From NCBI GenBank assembly GCA_021732215.1, contig JAKFVL010000003.1, positions 114,676 through 178,675 on the forward strand: a stretch of DNA of 64,000 bases, given 5' to 3'. The stretch comes from Hyphomicrobiales bacterium (lineage in GTDB: Bacteria; Pseudomonadota; Alphaproteobacteria; Rhizobiales; Xanthobacteraceae). Shown in pieces: positions 21,275-28,881 of this stretch; within the stretch, counting starts at the first letter, position 1; every line of letters starts with the position of its first letter. A model generated the notes under the pieces. That model had not been told where the DNA came from. It did not search any database and saw only the letters and a program-made list of their open reading frames with translations. The translations under genes were made by a program, and so were the position numbers.

Positions 21275-21865
21275 TTACTGCGCGCTTGCAAATCCGCCCG
21301 TCGTGGCCGCGGCTTTCGCCTGCGCGCCAGCATCTTTGCGATATTGCGCATACCAGTGCGTGAACCAGATCGCGGCGTTGCGCACGCCGAACACGGTCAC
21401 AAGCGCGGTCCAGAGCGGGAGCGTCGGCATGTAGATCACCGTCAGATTCGCCGCAAGCATCAGAACGAATGCGGTGGCCCACATCGAGGTCAGCACATAA
21501 TTGGCCTGAACGAAGCCGGGCAGGGCGGCCGTCTCTGCATCGACCGTTTCCCGGGCATACTGAATCGTGAAGGGGAGGCGGATCGCGAGCGAGAACAGCG
21601 AGATTGCAAGCAGGCCGCAATCCACCGCCATCCGGAGCGTGCTGTCGCTCCAGACGTCACCGCTGCTGAAAAGATACACGCTCATGCCGCCGAACATCAG
21701 TAGCGTGCCGGCCGCGAGGATTTTCACCGGGCGCTTGCCGATCACATCGAAGATCACCAGACCTGCAGCGAGGATGGCTGCGGCAAACGCCGCTACGGCG
21801 GATGCCGTCACCATCAACAGCAGACTGAACGCGCCGAAGGGGGCAAAGGTGAAAAAGATCGCCAT
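21275..21865 (-). CDS. Multi-pass inner-membrane protein of unknown function
   Basis: The ATG at 21865 has GGAG upstream and gives 196 residues with five or six helices (F-G-A-F-S-L-L-L-M-V-T-A-S-A-V near the N-terminus, L-T-S-M-W-A-T-A-F-V-L-M-L-A-A-N later). It shares size and layout with the following YciB-like protein but lacks its motifs. Its promoter region holds two identical inverted operators next to a divergent TetR gene, so expression is probably derepressed by a TetR ligand. Confidence 0.65.
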   Translation of the reverse strand: MAIFFTFAPFGAFSLLLMVTASAVAAFAAAILAAGLVIFDVIGKRPVKILAAGTLLMFGGMSVYLFSSGDVWSDSTLRMAVDCGLLAISLFSLAIRLPFTIQYARETVDAETAALPGFVQANYVLTSMWATAFVLMLAANLTVIYMPTLPLWTALVTVFGVRNAAIWFTHWYAQYRKDAGAQAKAAATTGGFASAQ

Positions 21866-21884
21866 GGCACAGGCTCCGCGAGAT

Positions 21885-21903
21885 ATCTTTACATCGTCAA
21901 GAT
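21885..21903. promoter_or_regulatory. TetR-type operator, copy 1
   Basis: ATCTTTACATCGTCAAGAT is the exact reverse complement of the 19-mer at 21940-21958. Each 19-mer is itself an imperfect palindrome (ATCTT-x-AC / GT-x-AAGAT). The pair lies between divergent genes, one of them a TetR regulator. Confidence 0.75.
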
Positions 21904-21939
21904 AACGTTTAGGTGTGTCTGGCGTCGTGGTCAAGCGAA

Positions 21940-21958
21940 ATCTTGACGATGTAAAGAT
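21940..21958. promoter_or_regulatory. TetR-type operator, copy 2
   Basis: ATCTTGACGATGTAAAGAT, the inverted twin of copy 1, centred 55 bp away and 20 bp before the preferred TetR start. One copy is next to each divergent start, so the regulator probably controls both directions. Confidence 0.75.
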
Positions 21959-21977
21959 AAAAGTGCATGATGCGATC

Positions 21978-22706
21978 ATGGCATTGAAAAAAGCCCCGAA
22001 AAACAATCACTTGAAAGTCCGGCTGGGCAAGAAACCGGGCAAGGCGCCCGGCCGCGGGCGTCAGCCTGCGACGAGGACGCCTGCCGCGACCTTGGCCCGC
22101 TATCACCATGGCGATCTGCACAGCGCGTTGCTTGCCGCGGCCGAGCGGGTGCTGGAGCGCGACGGATTGCAGGGGCTCACCTTGCGCGCCGCCGCGCGCG
22201 AAGCCGGCGTGTCGCATGCCGCGCCAGCGCATCATTTCGGCGACCTGACAGGACTGCTCAGTGAGCTTGCCGCTGTCGGTTTCCGCAAGTTCAACGACAC
22301 GATTGCAAAGGCGCGTGCCGCCGACCCGTTGCCGCAGGCTGCGTTCGATTCGACAGGTGAGGCTTACGTGCGATTTGCGCTGGCGCATCCGGGATTGTTT
22401 CAACTGATGTTCCGCGGCGAGCGGCTCGACATGCAGCGGCCGGCGTTGCAGGAGGCGCTGACGGCCTCATTCCGTAATTTTGCCGGCGCTGTCGGCGCGA
22501 TGCGGCACGAGAGCGTCAATACTACCGCGTTATCGTTGCCGCAGGCGGCGGACATGGTGCGGGCATGGTCGATGGTGCACGGCTTTGCGCTGCTGGCGCA
22601 GCATGGCCGGCTCAATCCTATTCTCGGACGGTTGCCGCCCGGCACCGACGTGATCGCGCTGCTGCGCGCCGTGCTGGTGTCGAAGACGCCGTTTCCGCAC
22701 GTCTGA
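21978..22706 (+). CDS. TetR-family transcriptional regulator
   Basis: From the ATG at 21978 the product has 242 residues: a basic, disordered head (about 40 residues), then the TetR DNA-binding domain (Y-H-H-G-D-L-H-S-A-L-L-A-A-A-E, with L-T-L-R-A-A-A-R-E-A-G-V-S-H-A-A-P-A-H-H-F as the helix-turn-helix) and a ligand-binding C-terminal half with a WHG-type region. An earlier ATG at 21915 would place the operator inside the gene and is not favoured. It faces the membrane-protein/yciB pair across two inverted 19-bp sites. Confidence 0.88.
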   Translation: MALKKAPKNNHLKVRLGKKPGKAPGRGRQPATRTPAATLARYHHGDLHSALLAAAERVLERDGLQGLTLRAAAREAGVSHAAPAHHFGDLTGLLSELAAVGFRKFNDTIAKARAADPLPQAAFDSTGEAYVRFALAHPGLFQLMFRGERLDMQRPALQEALTASFRNFAGAVGAMRHESVNTTALSLPQAADMVRAWSMVHGFALLAQHGRLNPILGRLPPGTDVIALLRAVLVSKTPFPHV

Positions 22707-22750
22707 ACTTTCCGGCTTGAACTGTTTTGCCGGGCTCGCGTTATTTGGCG

Positions 22751-22987
22751 ATGGCAACGAAACGCGCACCATGGAAGCGGGACAATCCGCGCAAGCGAGC
22801 GGGCGATGCTGCGAAAAAGCTCAGTCCCAAGGAGAAGTCCGCGGCAAAGGTGCGTGCCCGCCGCGCGGGCCGGGCGTACCCCAATCTGGTGGATAACATG
22901 CGCGTCGCTTCAAAAAAGAAAACATCGCGCAAGACGTCTCGCAAACGTACAGGTCGCAAGCGTGCCGCGCATGCCAGCGCGCGCTGA
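22751..22987 (+). CDS. Small Lys/Arg-rich protein
   Basis: The 78-residue product (ATG 22751) is about one third Lys and Arg, with W-K-R-D-N-P-R-K near the start, a conserved-looking R-A-G-R-A-Y-P-N-L-V-D-N-M-R core and a histone-like K-K-K-T-S-R-K tail. Such proteins are common in Bradyrhizobium relatives by my recollection and may bind nucleic acid, but no function is known. Confidence 0.6.
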   Translation: MATKRAPWKRDNPRKRAGDAAKKLSPKEKSAAKVRARRAGRAYPNLVDNMRVASKKKTSRKTSRKRTGRKRAAHASAR

Positions 22988-23063
22988 AAAATCCGAAAGG
23001 CGGCTTGACCGCCGCTAGCCACAAAGCCTTTGAGCAAAAAGGACGGCGCGCACCTCGGGCCCT

Positions 23064-23303
23064 GTGTCACGAGCAATCCGGCATGACGCCTTCGGACATG
23101 CGGAGGAGGGGAAGCTCGGCGGTGCGATTCTATGGCCGCAATCGATGCCGCCATTGGTCGACGGGAGCGGGAAACCGATACGGCACGCGCTGCCGGCCCA
23201 TTCATGGAACGAGCCGGCGCCGAAAACGGTGGCAGCGGCGCGGCGAATTGCGGCGAAAGGCAAGCGATTGCTGGCGCGCTACAAGGCGCTCAAGCGTACC
23301 TGA
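23064..23303 (+). CDS. Hypothetical small protein
   Basis: A 79-codon frame from a GTG start. The C-terminal half (S-W-N-E-P-A-P-K-T-V-A-A-A-R-R-I-A-A-K-G-K-R-L-L) looks like a real helical, basic protein. A GGAGGAGGGG sequence lies inside the frame at about 23101-23110, which suggests the true start is further downstream; an overlapping frame from 23132 competes for this signal. Confidence 0.4.
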   Translation: MSRAIRHDAFGHAEEGKLGGAILWPQSMPPLVDGSGKPIRHALPAHSWNEPAPKTVAAARRIAAKGKRLLARYKALKRT

Positions 23304-23404
23304 CCGGCACTCTCTCGGAACCCGGATTTGCCGGAACGAATTCGTGCCGCAGCGATTTTATCTGAATCGCCAAGCATGTGAAATATCATGGATGGAGGCT
23401 TCAG

Positions 23405-23635
23405 ATGAGGTCGCTCATTGTTCTGGGATTCATCATCCTGTCGTCGGCTGCATATGCGCAGCATTCAGATGAGCAAGCGCGGTTGTGTACCGGCGACGCG
23501 ATGCGCCTGTGCGGCGCATACATCCCGGATGTCGACAGGATCACCGTCTGCATGCGCCTGCAGCGGGAGAACCTGAGCGCGCCGTGCAAGAGCGTATTCG
23601 AGCCCGCCATCCAGCCGGCATCGTCCCGCAAGTAG
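23405..23635 (+). CDS. Small secreted cysteine-rich protein
   Basis: From the ATG at 23405 the 76-residue product has a signal peptide ending A-Y-A-Q (about residue 18) and a mature part with four cysteines in the pattern C-x7-C...C-x12-C: L-C-T-G-D-A-M-R-L-C-G and V-C-M-R-L-Q-R-E-N-L-S-A-P-C. This resembles the cysteine-rich repeat also found in Golgi apparatus protein 1, present in many rhizobial exported proteins. It is probably a periplasmic disulfide-bonded protein; role unknown. Confidence 0.7.
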   Translation: MRSLIVLGFIILSSAAYAQHSDEQARLCTGDAMRLCGAYIPDVDRITVCMRLQRENLSAPCKSVFEPAIQPASSRK

Positions 23636-23701
23636 CGCTAGCCCAAGTCACGTTAGTCAACGTCATTGACACGCGCTGCCTGGCTTTTGCTAAGTCGCGC
23701 G

Positions 23702-24379
23702 ATGGTGATTGTCGGGTTGGATGGATGTCGCGGAGGCTGGGTGGTTGCCATTATCGATGGCGCGAGCCGAAGTCTTTGTTTTCTGACGGCGCTTGAGGAA
23801 CTCTCGCGGATCGGATTCGATCGCGCAGCGATCGATATGCCGATCGGACTTCCGGATGTCGGCAATCGCGATTGCGATCTCGAGGCGAGGGGATTGCTCG
23901 GCGCGCATCGTTCGCGGGTCTTTACCGGCGCGCGGCGGAGCTTGCTCGGGTTTTCGTCCCAACGTGAGGCGAACGCGGCGCTGAAGCAACGCCAGGAGGC
24001 CGGCGTGTCCGCGCAGCTCTGGAATCTGGTGCCGAAAATCCGCGAGGCCGACGACTTTATCGCGCGGCACCCGCATATCGACTTGCGCGAGGCGCATCCG
24101 GAACTGGTGTTTCGTCGTCTCAATGGCAACGCGCCTTTACCCTCGAAGAAAGAACCTAAAGGTCTCGATCTGCGCTGCGCGATCCTGCGCCGCACAGGGT
24201 TCGACCAACTCGACGTCTGGATGACGCAAACGAGGCGGGGGACCGGCGCGAAAGCCGATGACGTGCTCGACGCCTGTGCGGCGGCCATCGCGGCGCGGGA
24301 TTTCGATCTGGGCCATGTCGTGCCGCGGGGCGATCCGATGCGCGACGCCAAAAGTCTGCCGATGCAGATCTGGTACTAG
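23702..24379 (+). CDS. DUF429 family protein (predicted RNase H-like nuclease)
   Basis: The ATG at 23702 gives 225 residues starting V-I-V-G-L-D-G-C-R-G-G-W, the DUF429 opening, with a second acidic motif I-D-M-P-I-G-L-P (about 49-56), then the R-E-A-H-P-E motif and a late D-D-V-L-D-A. The family is predicted to have an RNase H/actin-like fold with a metal-binding Asp cluster, but a biochemical function is not established. It stands between a small secreted protein and a methyltransferase, all on the plus strand. Confidence 0.82.
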   Translation: MVIVGLDGCRGGWVVAIIDGASRSLCFLTALEELSRIGFDRAAIDMPIGLPDVGNRDCDLEARGLLGAHRSRVFTGARRSLLGFSSQREANAALKQRQEAGVSAQLWNLVPKIREADDFIARHPHIDLREAHPELVFRRLNGNAPLPSKKEPKGLDLRCAILRRTGFDQLDVWMTQTRRGTGAKADDVLDACAAAIAARDFDLGHVVPRGDPMRDAKSLPMQIWY

Positions 24380-24412
24380 GCCGCGAGTGTGTAAATCTGC
24401 AATGATCGTGGC

Positions 24413-25252
24413 ATGGACCGTAAAGCCACCAGACCCGCGCCGACGCAAGACGAATTGCGGGTCCATGCGTGGGCCGAGGTTCGAGTGCCTCTGGAGCTGC
24501 AACTCGCTCCGCTTGGCCGGCGTGCTTTGCGAGCGCTCACCCCGAAGCCCGGTGAGCATGTTCTGGACATTGGCTGTGGCGGCGGTGAGACCGCGGTCGA
24601 GCTTGCGTGCGCTGTTGCGCCTGACGGAACAGTGGTTGGGATCGATCGCTCTGCCGCGGTCTTGGCGTTTGCGCGGCTCGCAGCCAAAGGTTGCGAGCGC
24701 GTGCGTTTCGTTCAAGCCGATGCGCAGGTTTTCGACTTCGGTCCCGCGCCGTTCGATGCCGCGTTCTCCAGATTTGGGGTGATGTTCTTTGACGACCCGG
24801 TGGCCGCGTTCATGAACATTCGCCGCAGCCTCAGGCCGAACGGCAGGCTTGCTTTCGTCTGCTGGCGAGCGCTGGAGGAAAACCAGCTCGATATGTTGCC
24901 GCTAAAGGCAGCGCAGGTTCATTTGCCGCCGCAGCCCGCTCACAATCCGGACGCGCCCGGTCCGTTCGTATTTGCAAACCCCGACCGCGTGCGCGGCATT
25001 CTGGAAACAGCAGGCTTCGCGGAGATCGAGATCATGGCCCACGACGAACAGGTTGGAAGTGGCGACCTCGAGACAATGTTGGCGGTGTGCTCGCGCGTCG
25101 GTGCTCTCGGCAAAATTCTTCGGGAGAATCCCGGGCTCCAGAACTCGGTGCTACCGGGGGTGCGATCTGCGCTTGCCGCGCACGATGGACCTGATGGGGT
25201 CAGGCTGAATGCCGCGATTTGGGTCGTGACAGCTAGGGCTTCCCGGCTCTAG
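24413..25252 (+). CDS. Class I SAM-dependent methyltransferase
   Basis: The 279-residue protein has motif I as V-L-D-I-G-C-G-G-G-E-T-A (about residues 47-58), the acidic V-G-I-D-R-S after the second strand, and the D-A-A-F-S-R-F-G-V-M-F-F motif IV region. It resembles UbiE-type methyltransferases acting on small molecules; the substrate is unknown. It starts 33 bp after the DUF429 gene and may be co-transcribed with it. Its end overlaps the stop of a tiny convergent ORF. Confidence 0.82.
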   Translation: MDRKATRPAPTQDELRVHAWAEVRVPLELQLAPLGRRALRALTPKPGEHVLDIGCGGGETAVELACAVAPDGTVVGIDRSAAVLAFARLAAKGCERVRFVQADAQVFDFGPAPFDAAFSRFGVMFFDDPVAAFMNIRRSLRPNGRLAFVCWRALEENQLDMLPLKAAQVHLPPQPAHNPDAPGPFVFANPDRVRGILETAGFAEIEIMAHDEQVGSGDLETMLAVCSRVGALGKILRENPGLQNSVLPGVRSALAAHDGPDGVRLNAAIWVVTARASRL

Positions 25253-25377
25253 CGGGAGGGCAGCGCCAGTGTCTCGCCTTCGATGCTTTGCGCCGGACTG
25301 CCGCCGATTTGAGCGGTAACTGCTACGATCAGCGCCAAGGCGGACGCGCGCACAGGCGATGAGACGAAGCGGAGCAT
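25249..25377 (-). CDS. Possible 42-residue exported peptide
   Basis: From the ATG at 25377 (GGAAAGA upstream) the frame encodes a basic start, a hydrophobic core A-S-A-L-A-L-I-V-A-V-T-A-Q and a short tail, the shape of a secreted peptide. Its small size and the overlap with the methyltransferase stop make it uncertain. Confidence 0.4.
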   Translation of the reverse strand: MLRFVSSPVRASALALIVAVTAQIGGSPAQSIEGETLALPSR

Positions 25378-25482
25378 GGGTCTTTCCGTTCCATTGTGAC
25401 GGCCTTTGTCACATGTCGCCGACAGGGTGGGGATGGTTCTCTCCGGCGTGCTGAAAAGCATTACTTTTGTTGCGGAATCGCG

Positions 25483-25559
25483 CTAGTGTTCTGGTTCGGA
25501 AGTTCGCTTCATTGTTGCGGCCGGTTCTTCAAGCGAACTTCTGAACCTGACCACACTAG
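25483..25559. repeat. Long imperfect palindrome 1
   Basis: Arms 25493-25509 and 25531-25547 pair at 16 of 17 positions, and outer CTAGTGT / ACACTAG extend the structure. There is no coding in this 310-bp gap before the SET gene apart from these palindromes. Confidence 0.7.
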
Positions 25560-25573
25560 AAACCCGAATTTTC

Positions 25574-25646
25574 TGGTGTCCTTTCGAATCCGGAGTTCGC
25601 GAGTGCTCTCTGCGGACATGGTGCGAACTCCGGATTCGGGACACCA
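25574..25646. repeat. Long imperfect palindrome 2
   Basis: TGGTGTCC-ttt-CGAATCCGGAGTTCGC (25574-25600) faces its complement at 25623-25646, perfect but for a 3-base bulge, around a 22-base loop. It lies 41 bp before the SET-domain start. Confidence 0.75.
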
Positions 25647-25687
25647 GAGCAACGACATCCTTGCCGAATCGAAGTGCCAGTTCCCTC

Positions 25688-26233
25688 ATGCCGTCCCAGT
25701 TGCCCCGTAGTTACTACCGCATTGGCCGTTCCAGGACAGGTCTCGGCCTTTTCGCCCTCAAGCCGATCAAGAAGGGCACGCGGATTATCCGCTACAACGG
25801 CCCGATGCTCGACTCGCGCAACAAGAAAGACGATGCGATCGAGAACAAGTACCTGTTCGAGATCAACGGCCGCTGGACCATCGACGGCTCGGTCCGCAAG
25901 AACATCGCCCGCTATGTGAACCATTCTTGCAGGCCGAATGCGGAATCCGACGTGCGCGAGCGCGAGCGCAAGGTGTTTATCCGCGCCATCAGGAACATCC
26001 AGCCGGGCGATGAGATCAATTACGACTACGGCACCGACTACTTCAAAGAGTTCCTGAAGCCGATCGGATGTCTGTGCGTGAAGTGTGTGGCAAAGCGCAA
26101 GGCTCTGCGCGCCGAGGAGCGCGCCAGGAAGAAGCGCGCGAAGGCGCGGGCTAACAAGCGGGCGCTGAAGGCCAAAATGAATGGCCACGCGCTGAATGGA
26201 GCCGCTAAACCGCGCAAGGCGAAGAAGAAGTAA
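25688..26233 (+). CDS. SET domain protein (putative lysine methyltransferase)
   Basis: The ATG at 25688 gives 181 residues. The SET core is intact: Y-R-I-G-R-S-R-T-G-L-G-L-F-A (SAM site), R-Y-V-N-H-S-C-R-P-N (catalytic pseudoknot N-H-S-C) and G-D-E-I-N-Y-D-Y-G, followed by C-L-C-V-K-C for a post-SET-like zinc site. The tail (about 45 residues) is rich in Lys, Arg and Ala. Bacterial SET proteins methylate lysines on histone-like or other proteins; the target here is unknown. The tail could be a nucleic-acid-binding part or a substrate. Upstream lie two long palindromes. Confidence 0.85.
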   Translation: MPSQLPRSYYRIGRSRTGLGLFALKPIKKGTRIIRYNGPMLDSRNKKDDAIENKYLFEINGRWTIDGSVRKNIARYVNHSCRPNAESDVRERERKVFIRAIRNIQPGDEINYDYGTDYFKEFLKPIGCLCVKCVAKRKALRAEERARKKRAKARANKRALKAKMNGHALNGAAKPRKAKKK

Positions 26234-26258
26234 GAGCTTCTTCTGGAGGCAGTCTCGT

Positions 26259-26384
26259 TGTCGTCCCTGCGAAAGCAGGGACCCATAACCTCCGCATTCG
26301 TTGTAAAAATTTTGGCGGAGCCGCTACCGGCATCCGCCAAATTTTCTATACGGCGTATGGGTCCCCGCGTGCGCGGGAACGACG
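26259..26384. repeat. Paired palindromic repeat, GTCGTCCCTGCG family
   Basis: TGTCGTCCCTGCG...GCAGGGACCCATA at the left is mirrored by GTATGGGTCCCCGC...GCGGGAACGACGA at the right. A sister element lies at 55091-55220. Confidence 0.7.
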
Positions 26385-26391
26385 ATTTCTC

Positions 26392-26793
26392 TCAGCGCGC
26401 CGCCACCGCACCTTCGCTCCTGCGCAGGCCCATCAGTTGCAACTCGGCGAACACGCCGACGGCGATCGCCTGCATCGCGATGAAGGCGCTGCCGAGCAGG
26501 TTCGGCGTCACCCAGTTCGTTGCGAGCAAGGCGAGGCTGTTGATGGTCCATGCCGCGTTGCCGACAATGACGACCCAGACGAGTGCTTTCGACAGGGTGT
26601 CGCGGGTGGCGAGAGTACCGACCAGCGCAGCCCAGACGAACATGAAGAGACCGGTCGGGTGTAGAAAGTTTTCCGGTAGGTGGAGCAACGGCGCCAAATA
26701 GCCTGCGCCGAATGTGAACAACACGGCCATCGCGCCGCTGGCGACGGCATCGAGTTGCAAGGCGCGGCGAAGCAGAACGGATGCGTGGATCAT
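26392..26793 (-). CDS. Four-helix inner-membrane protein of unknown function
   Basis: The 133-residue protein has four hydrophobic helices (V-A-S-G-A-M-A-V-L-F-T-F-G-A-G-Y, F-M-F-V-W-A-A-L-V-G-T-L-A and two more) and a short basic tail. GAGGGAGACC precedes the ATG. It is divergent from a MmyB-like regulator, a frequent pairing in which the regulator controls its membrane or oxidoreductase neighbour. Confidence 0.65.
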   Translation of the reverse strand: MIHASVLLRRALQLDAVASGAMAVLFTFGAGYLAPLLHLPENFLHPTGLFMFVWAALVGTLATRDTLSKALVWVVIVGNAAWTINSLALLATNWVTPNLLGSAFIAMQAIAVGVFAELQLMGLRRSEGAVAAR

Positions 26794-26931
26794 GACTGGT
26801 CTCCCTCAATGTTGGCCGGATGCCCGGAATGGACATCCGACCGATGCAGGGAGGATGACGGCGCGAGCGAGCCAGTTCGATTACCTCGCAGGTCATGGAA
26901 CGTGCGGATTCTGCATGGTAGGTTTTCCACC

Positions 26932-27768
26932 ATGAGCACAGCCCAAGCACTCGCCCGGCCGAAAAGCGACCCGGCCAATATCGGCGATCATTTGCGCGAG
27001 TGGCGGCAGCGCCGTCATCTGAGCCAGATGGATCTCGCCAACGAGGCCGAGATTTCGACGCGGCATCTCTCGTTCATCGAAACCGGCCGCGCTGCGCCCT
27101 CGCGCGACATGGTGATGCGGCTTGCCGAACGCCTCGATGTGCCGTTGCGTGAACGCAACGTGCTGCTGGTCGCCGCCGGCTTTGCGCCGGCGTTTGCGCA
27201 ACGCTCGCTCGACGATCCGGCCTTGAGGGCCGCGCGCGATGCAGTCGATGTCGTGTTGAAAGCCCACGAGCCGTATCCGGCGCTGGCCATCGACCGGCAC
27301 TGGAATCTGGTGGCGGCCAACGTCATGGTGATGCCGCTGCTCGCCGGCGTGTCACAGACCTTGCTGACGCCGCCGATCAACGTGATGCGGCTCGGCTTCC
27401 ATCCGGAGGGGCTTGCGCCGCGCACCGTCAATCTCGCCGAGTGGTGCGGACACCTGCTGGAGCGGCTGCGGCATCAGATCGATGCCACCGCCGATCCGCA
27501 GCTCATCAAGCTCTACGAGGAACTGAAAACATATCCAATCCCGGCGCGGGCAGCGCGCGAGCGCAAACCGGCGGACTCGGTCGTGATTCCGTTTCAGGTC
27601 AGGTTCAACGCGACTGTGCTGAGCTTCATCTCGACCACCATGGTGTTCGGCACACCGGTGGACATCACGCTGTCGGAACTGGCGCTGGAAACGTTTTTTC
27701 CGGCAGACGATGCAACGGCGACAGCGTTGCGTGAGGTCGCGGCGCAACTGAAAGCGGCGAAGGCTTAA
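26932..27768 (+). CDS. XRE-type regulator with MmyB-like ligand-binding domain
   Basis: The ATG at 26932 gives 278 residues. The first about 80 form an XRE helix-turn-helix (L-S-Q-M-D-L-A-N-E-A-E-I-S-T-R-H-L-S-F-I-E-T-G-R); the remainder is the MmyB-like PAS-type domain (Y-P-A-L-A-I-D-R-H-W-N-L-V-A-A-N) thought to bind fatty-acid-like ligands. Its likely target is the divergent four-helix membrane protein gene. The frame continues upstream to 26680 but that part overlaps the neighbouring gene and lacks domain character. Confidence 0.85.
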   Translation: MSTAQALARPKSDPANIGDHLREWRQRRHLSQMDLANEAEISTRHLSFIETGRAAPSRDMVMRLAERLDVPLRERNVLLVAAGFAPAFAQRSLDDPALRAARDAVDVVLKAHEPYPALAIDRHWNLVAANVMVMPLLAGVSQTLLTPPINVMRLGFHPEGLAPRTVNLAEWCGHLLERLRHQIDATADPQLIKLYEELKTYPIPARAARERKPADSVVIPFQVRFNATVLSFISTTMVFGTPVDITLSELALETFFPADDATATALREVAAQLKAAKA

Positions 27769-28688
27769 GCCTGCATCGCCCATGGCGCCTTGGCGAAATG
27801 TTTCGCCAGATAGTCCATCAGCACCTGCACGCGCACGGGACGATTGACGCCGGGCGGCGTCACCAGATGCAAGGCGTTCGGCGGCGGCATCCAGTCGTCG
27901 AGCACGGTTTGCAGCCGGCCGTCCTTGACGTCTTTCCAGACAAAGAACTCCGGCAACGCGGCCATCGCCATTCCTGCGCGCAGCATCGGAATCACGACGT
28001 CGCCGTTGTTGGTGCGCAGCGAGCCCTTGATATTGACCGCGTAGTCGCCGTGACGGGCGTGGACGAAGCGCAGCGTGTCTGGCGTGCGGGCATAACTGTA
28101 GGTGAAGATGTCATGGGTCGAGAGATCGCGCGGATGCTTCGGCCGCCCGCGTTTCTCGAGATAGGCCTTTGAGGCAATCAGGATAAATCGCGACGTGCAC
28201 AGCCTGCGCGCCAGGAGGCTTGAATCCGCCAGCGTGGAGATGCGCAGCGCCACGTCAAAACCCTCGCTGACCAGATCGACGAGCTGATCGGACAGGCTGA
28301 GATCGATCGAAACCTCGGGATACTTCCGGAAGAAATCCGGAAGCGCGGGTCCGAGATGCTGGATGCCGAACGATGTCGGCGCGGACATCCGCACCAGCCC
28401 GCGCGGCGCCACCGATTGCGCCATCGCTTCCTGCTCGGCGGCTTCGCCCTCGGACAGGATGCGGCTGGCGCGCTCCAGCGAGGCGCGGCCAGAGTCGGTC
28501 AGTGACAGTCTGCGCGAGGTGCGGTGAAACAGCGGCGCGCGGAGTTTCGCTTCAAGCCGGGTGACGGCCTTGGACACTGTGGCCTTGGAGAGGCCAAGGT
28601 CGGCGGCCGCGCGTGTGAATGACGAGGTTTCGGCGACCTTGGCGAAGATCGCCCAGGCTTCGAAGTCGGGCAGGCGGATTGTGCTCAT
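27765..28688 (-). CDS. LysR-family transcriptional regulator
   Basis: This full-length LysR protein of 307 residues has an N-terminal helix-turn-helix (A-A-D-L-G-L-S-K-A-T-V-S-K-A-V-T-R-L-E), and its effector domain opens G-L-V-R-M-S-A-P. It is the CrgA/PA-type LysR often found next to pirin and quinone oxidoreductase genes. It is divergent from the pirin gene; the gap holds a GAAAC-N5-GTTTC dyad that may be its operator. Its stop overlaps the end of the convergent MmyB-like gene. Confidence 0.9.
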   Translation of the reverse strand: MSTIRLPDFEAWAIFAKVAETSSFTRAAADLGLSKATVSKAVTRLEAKLRAPLFHRTSRRLSLTDSGRASLERASRILSEGEAAEQEAMAQSVAPRGLVRMSAPTSFGIQHLGPALPDFFRKYPEVSIDLSLSDQLVDLVSEGFDVALRISTLADSSLLARRLCTSRFILIASKAYLEKRGRPKHPRDLSTHDIFTYSYARTPDTLRFVHARHGDYAVNIKGSLRTNNGDVVIPMLRAGMAMAALPEFFVWKDVKDGRLQTVLDDWMPPPNALHLVTPPGVNRPVRVQVLMDYLAKHFAKAPWAMQA

Positions 28689-28692
28689 ATTG

Positions 28693-28707
28693 GAAACAGT
28701 CCGTTTC
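28693..28707. promoter_or_regulatory. Candidate LysR operator
   Basis: GAAAC-N5-GTTTC is a perfect dyad starting 5 bases beyond the LysR start codon, in the LysR-pirin gap. Further into the gap (about 28768-28840) a GATCCCGAAAA / TTTTCGGATC inverted pair resembles a common rhizobial extragenic repeat. Confidence 0.4.
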
Positions 28708-28881
28708 GATCATTTCTATTTTAATGCACCCGGTAAATCCCCATTGTCAACGTCAACAACGCGCGTGATCCCGAAAAGCATGTCCTCGGACGTGATCCGG
28801 GGATGGACACCGGTTTTCGGATCAGATCACGCGCAAACACAAGGCGCGAGAGCGCCGCAGGGCAAGACAAGGAGAACCATC

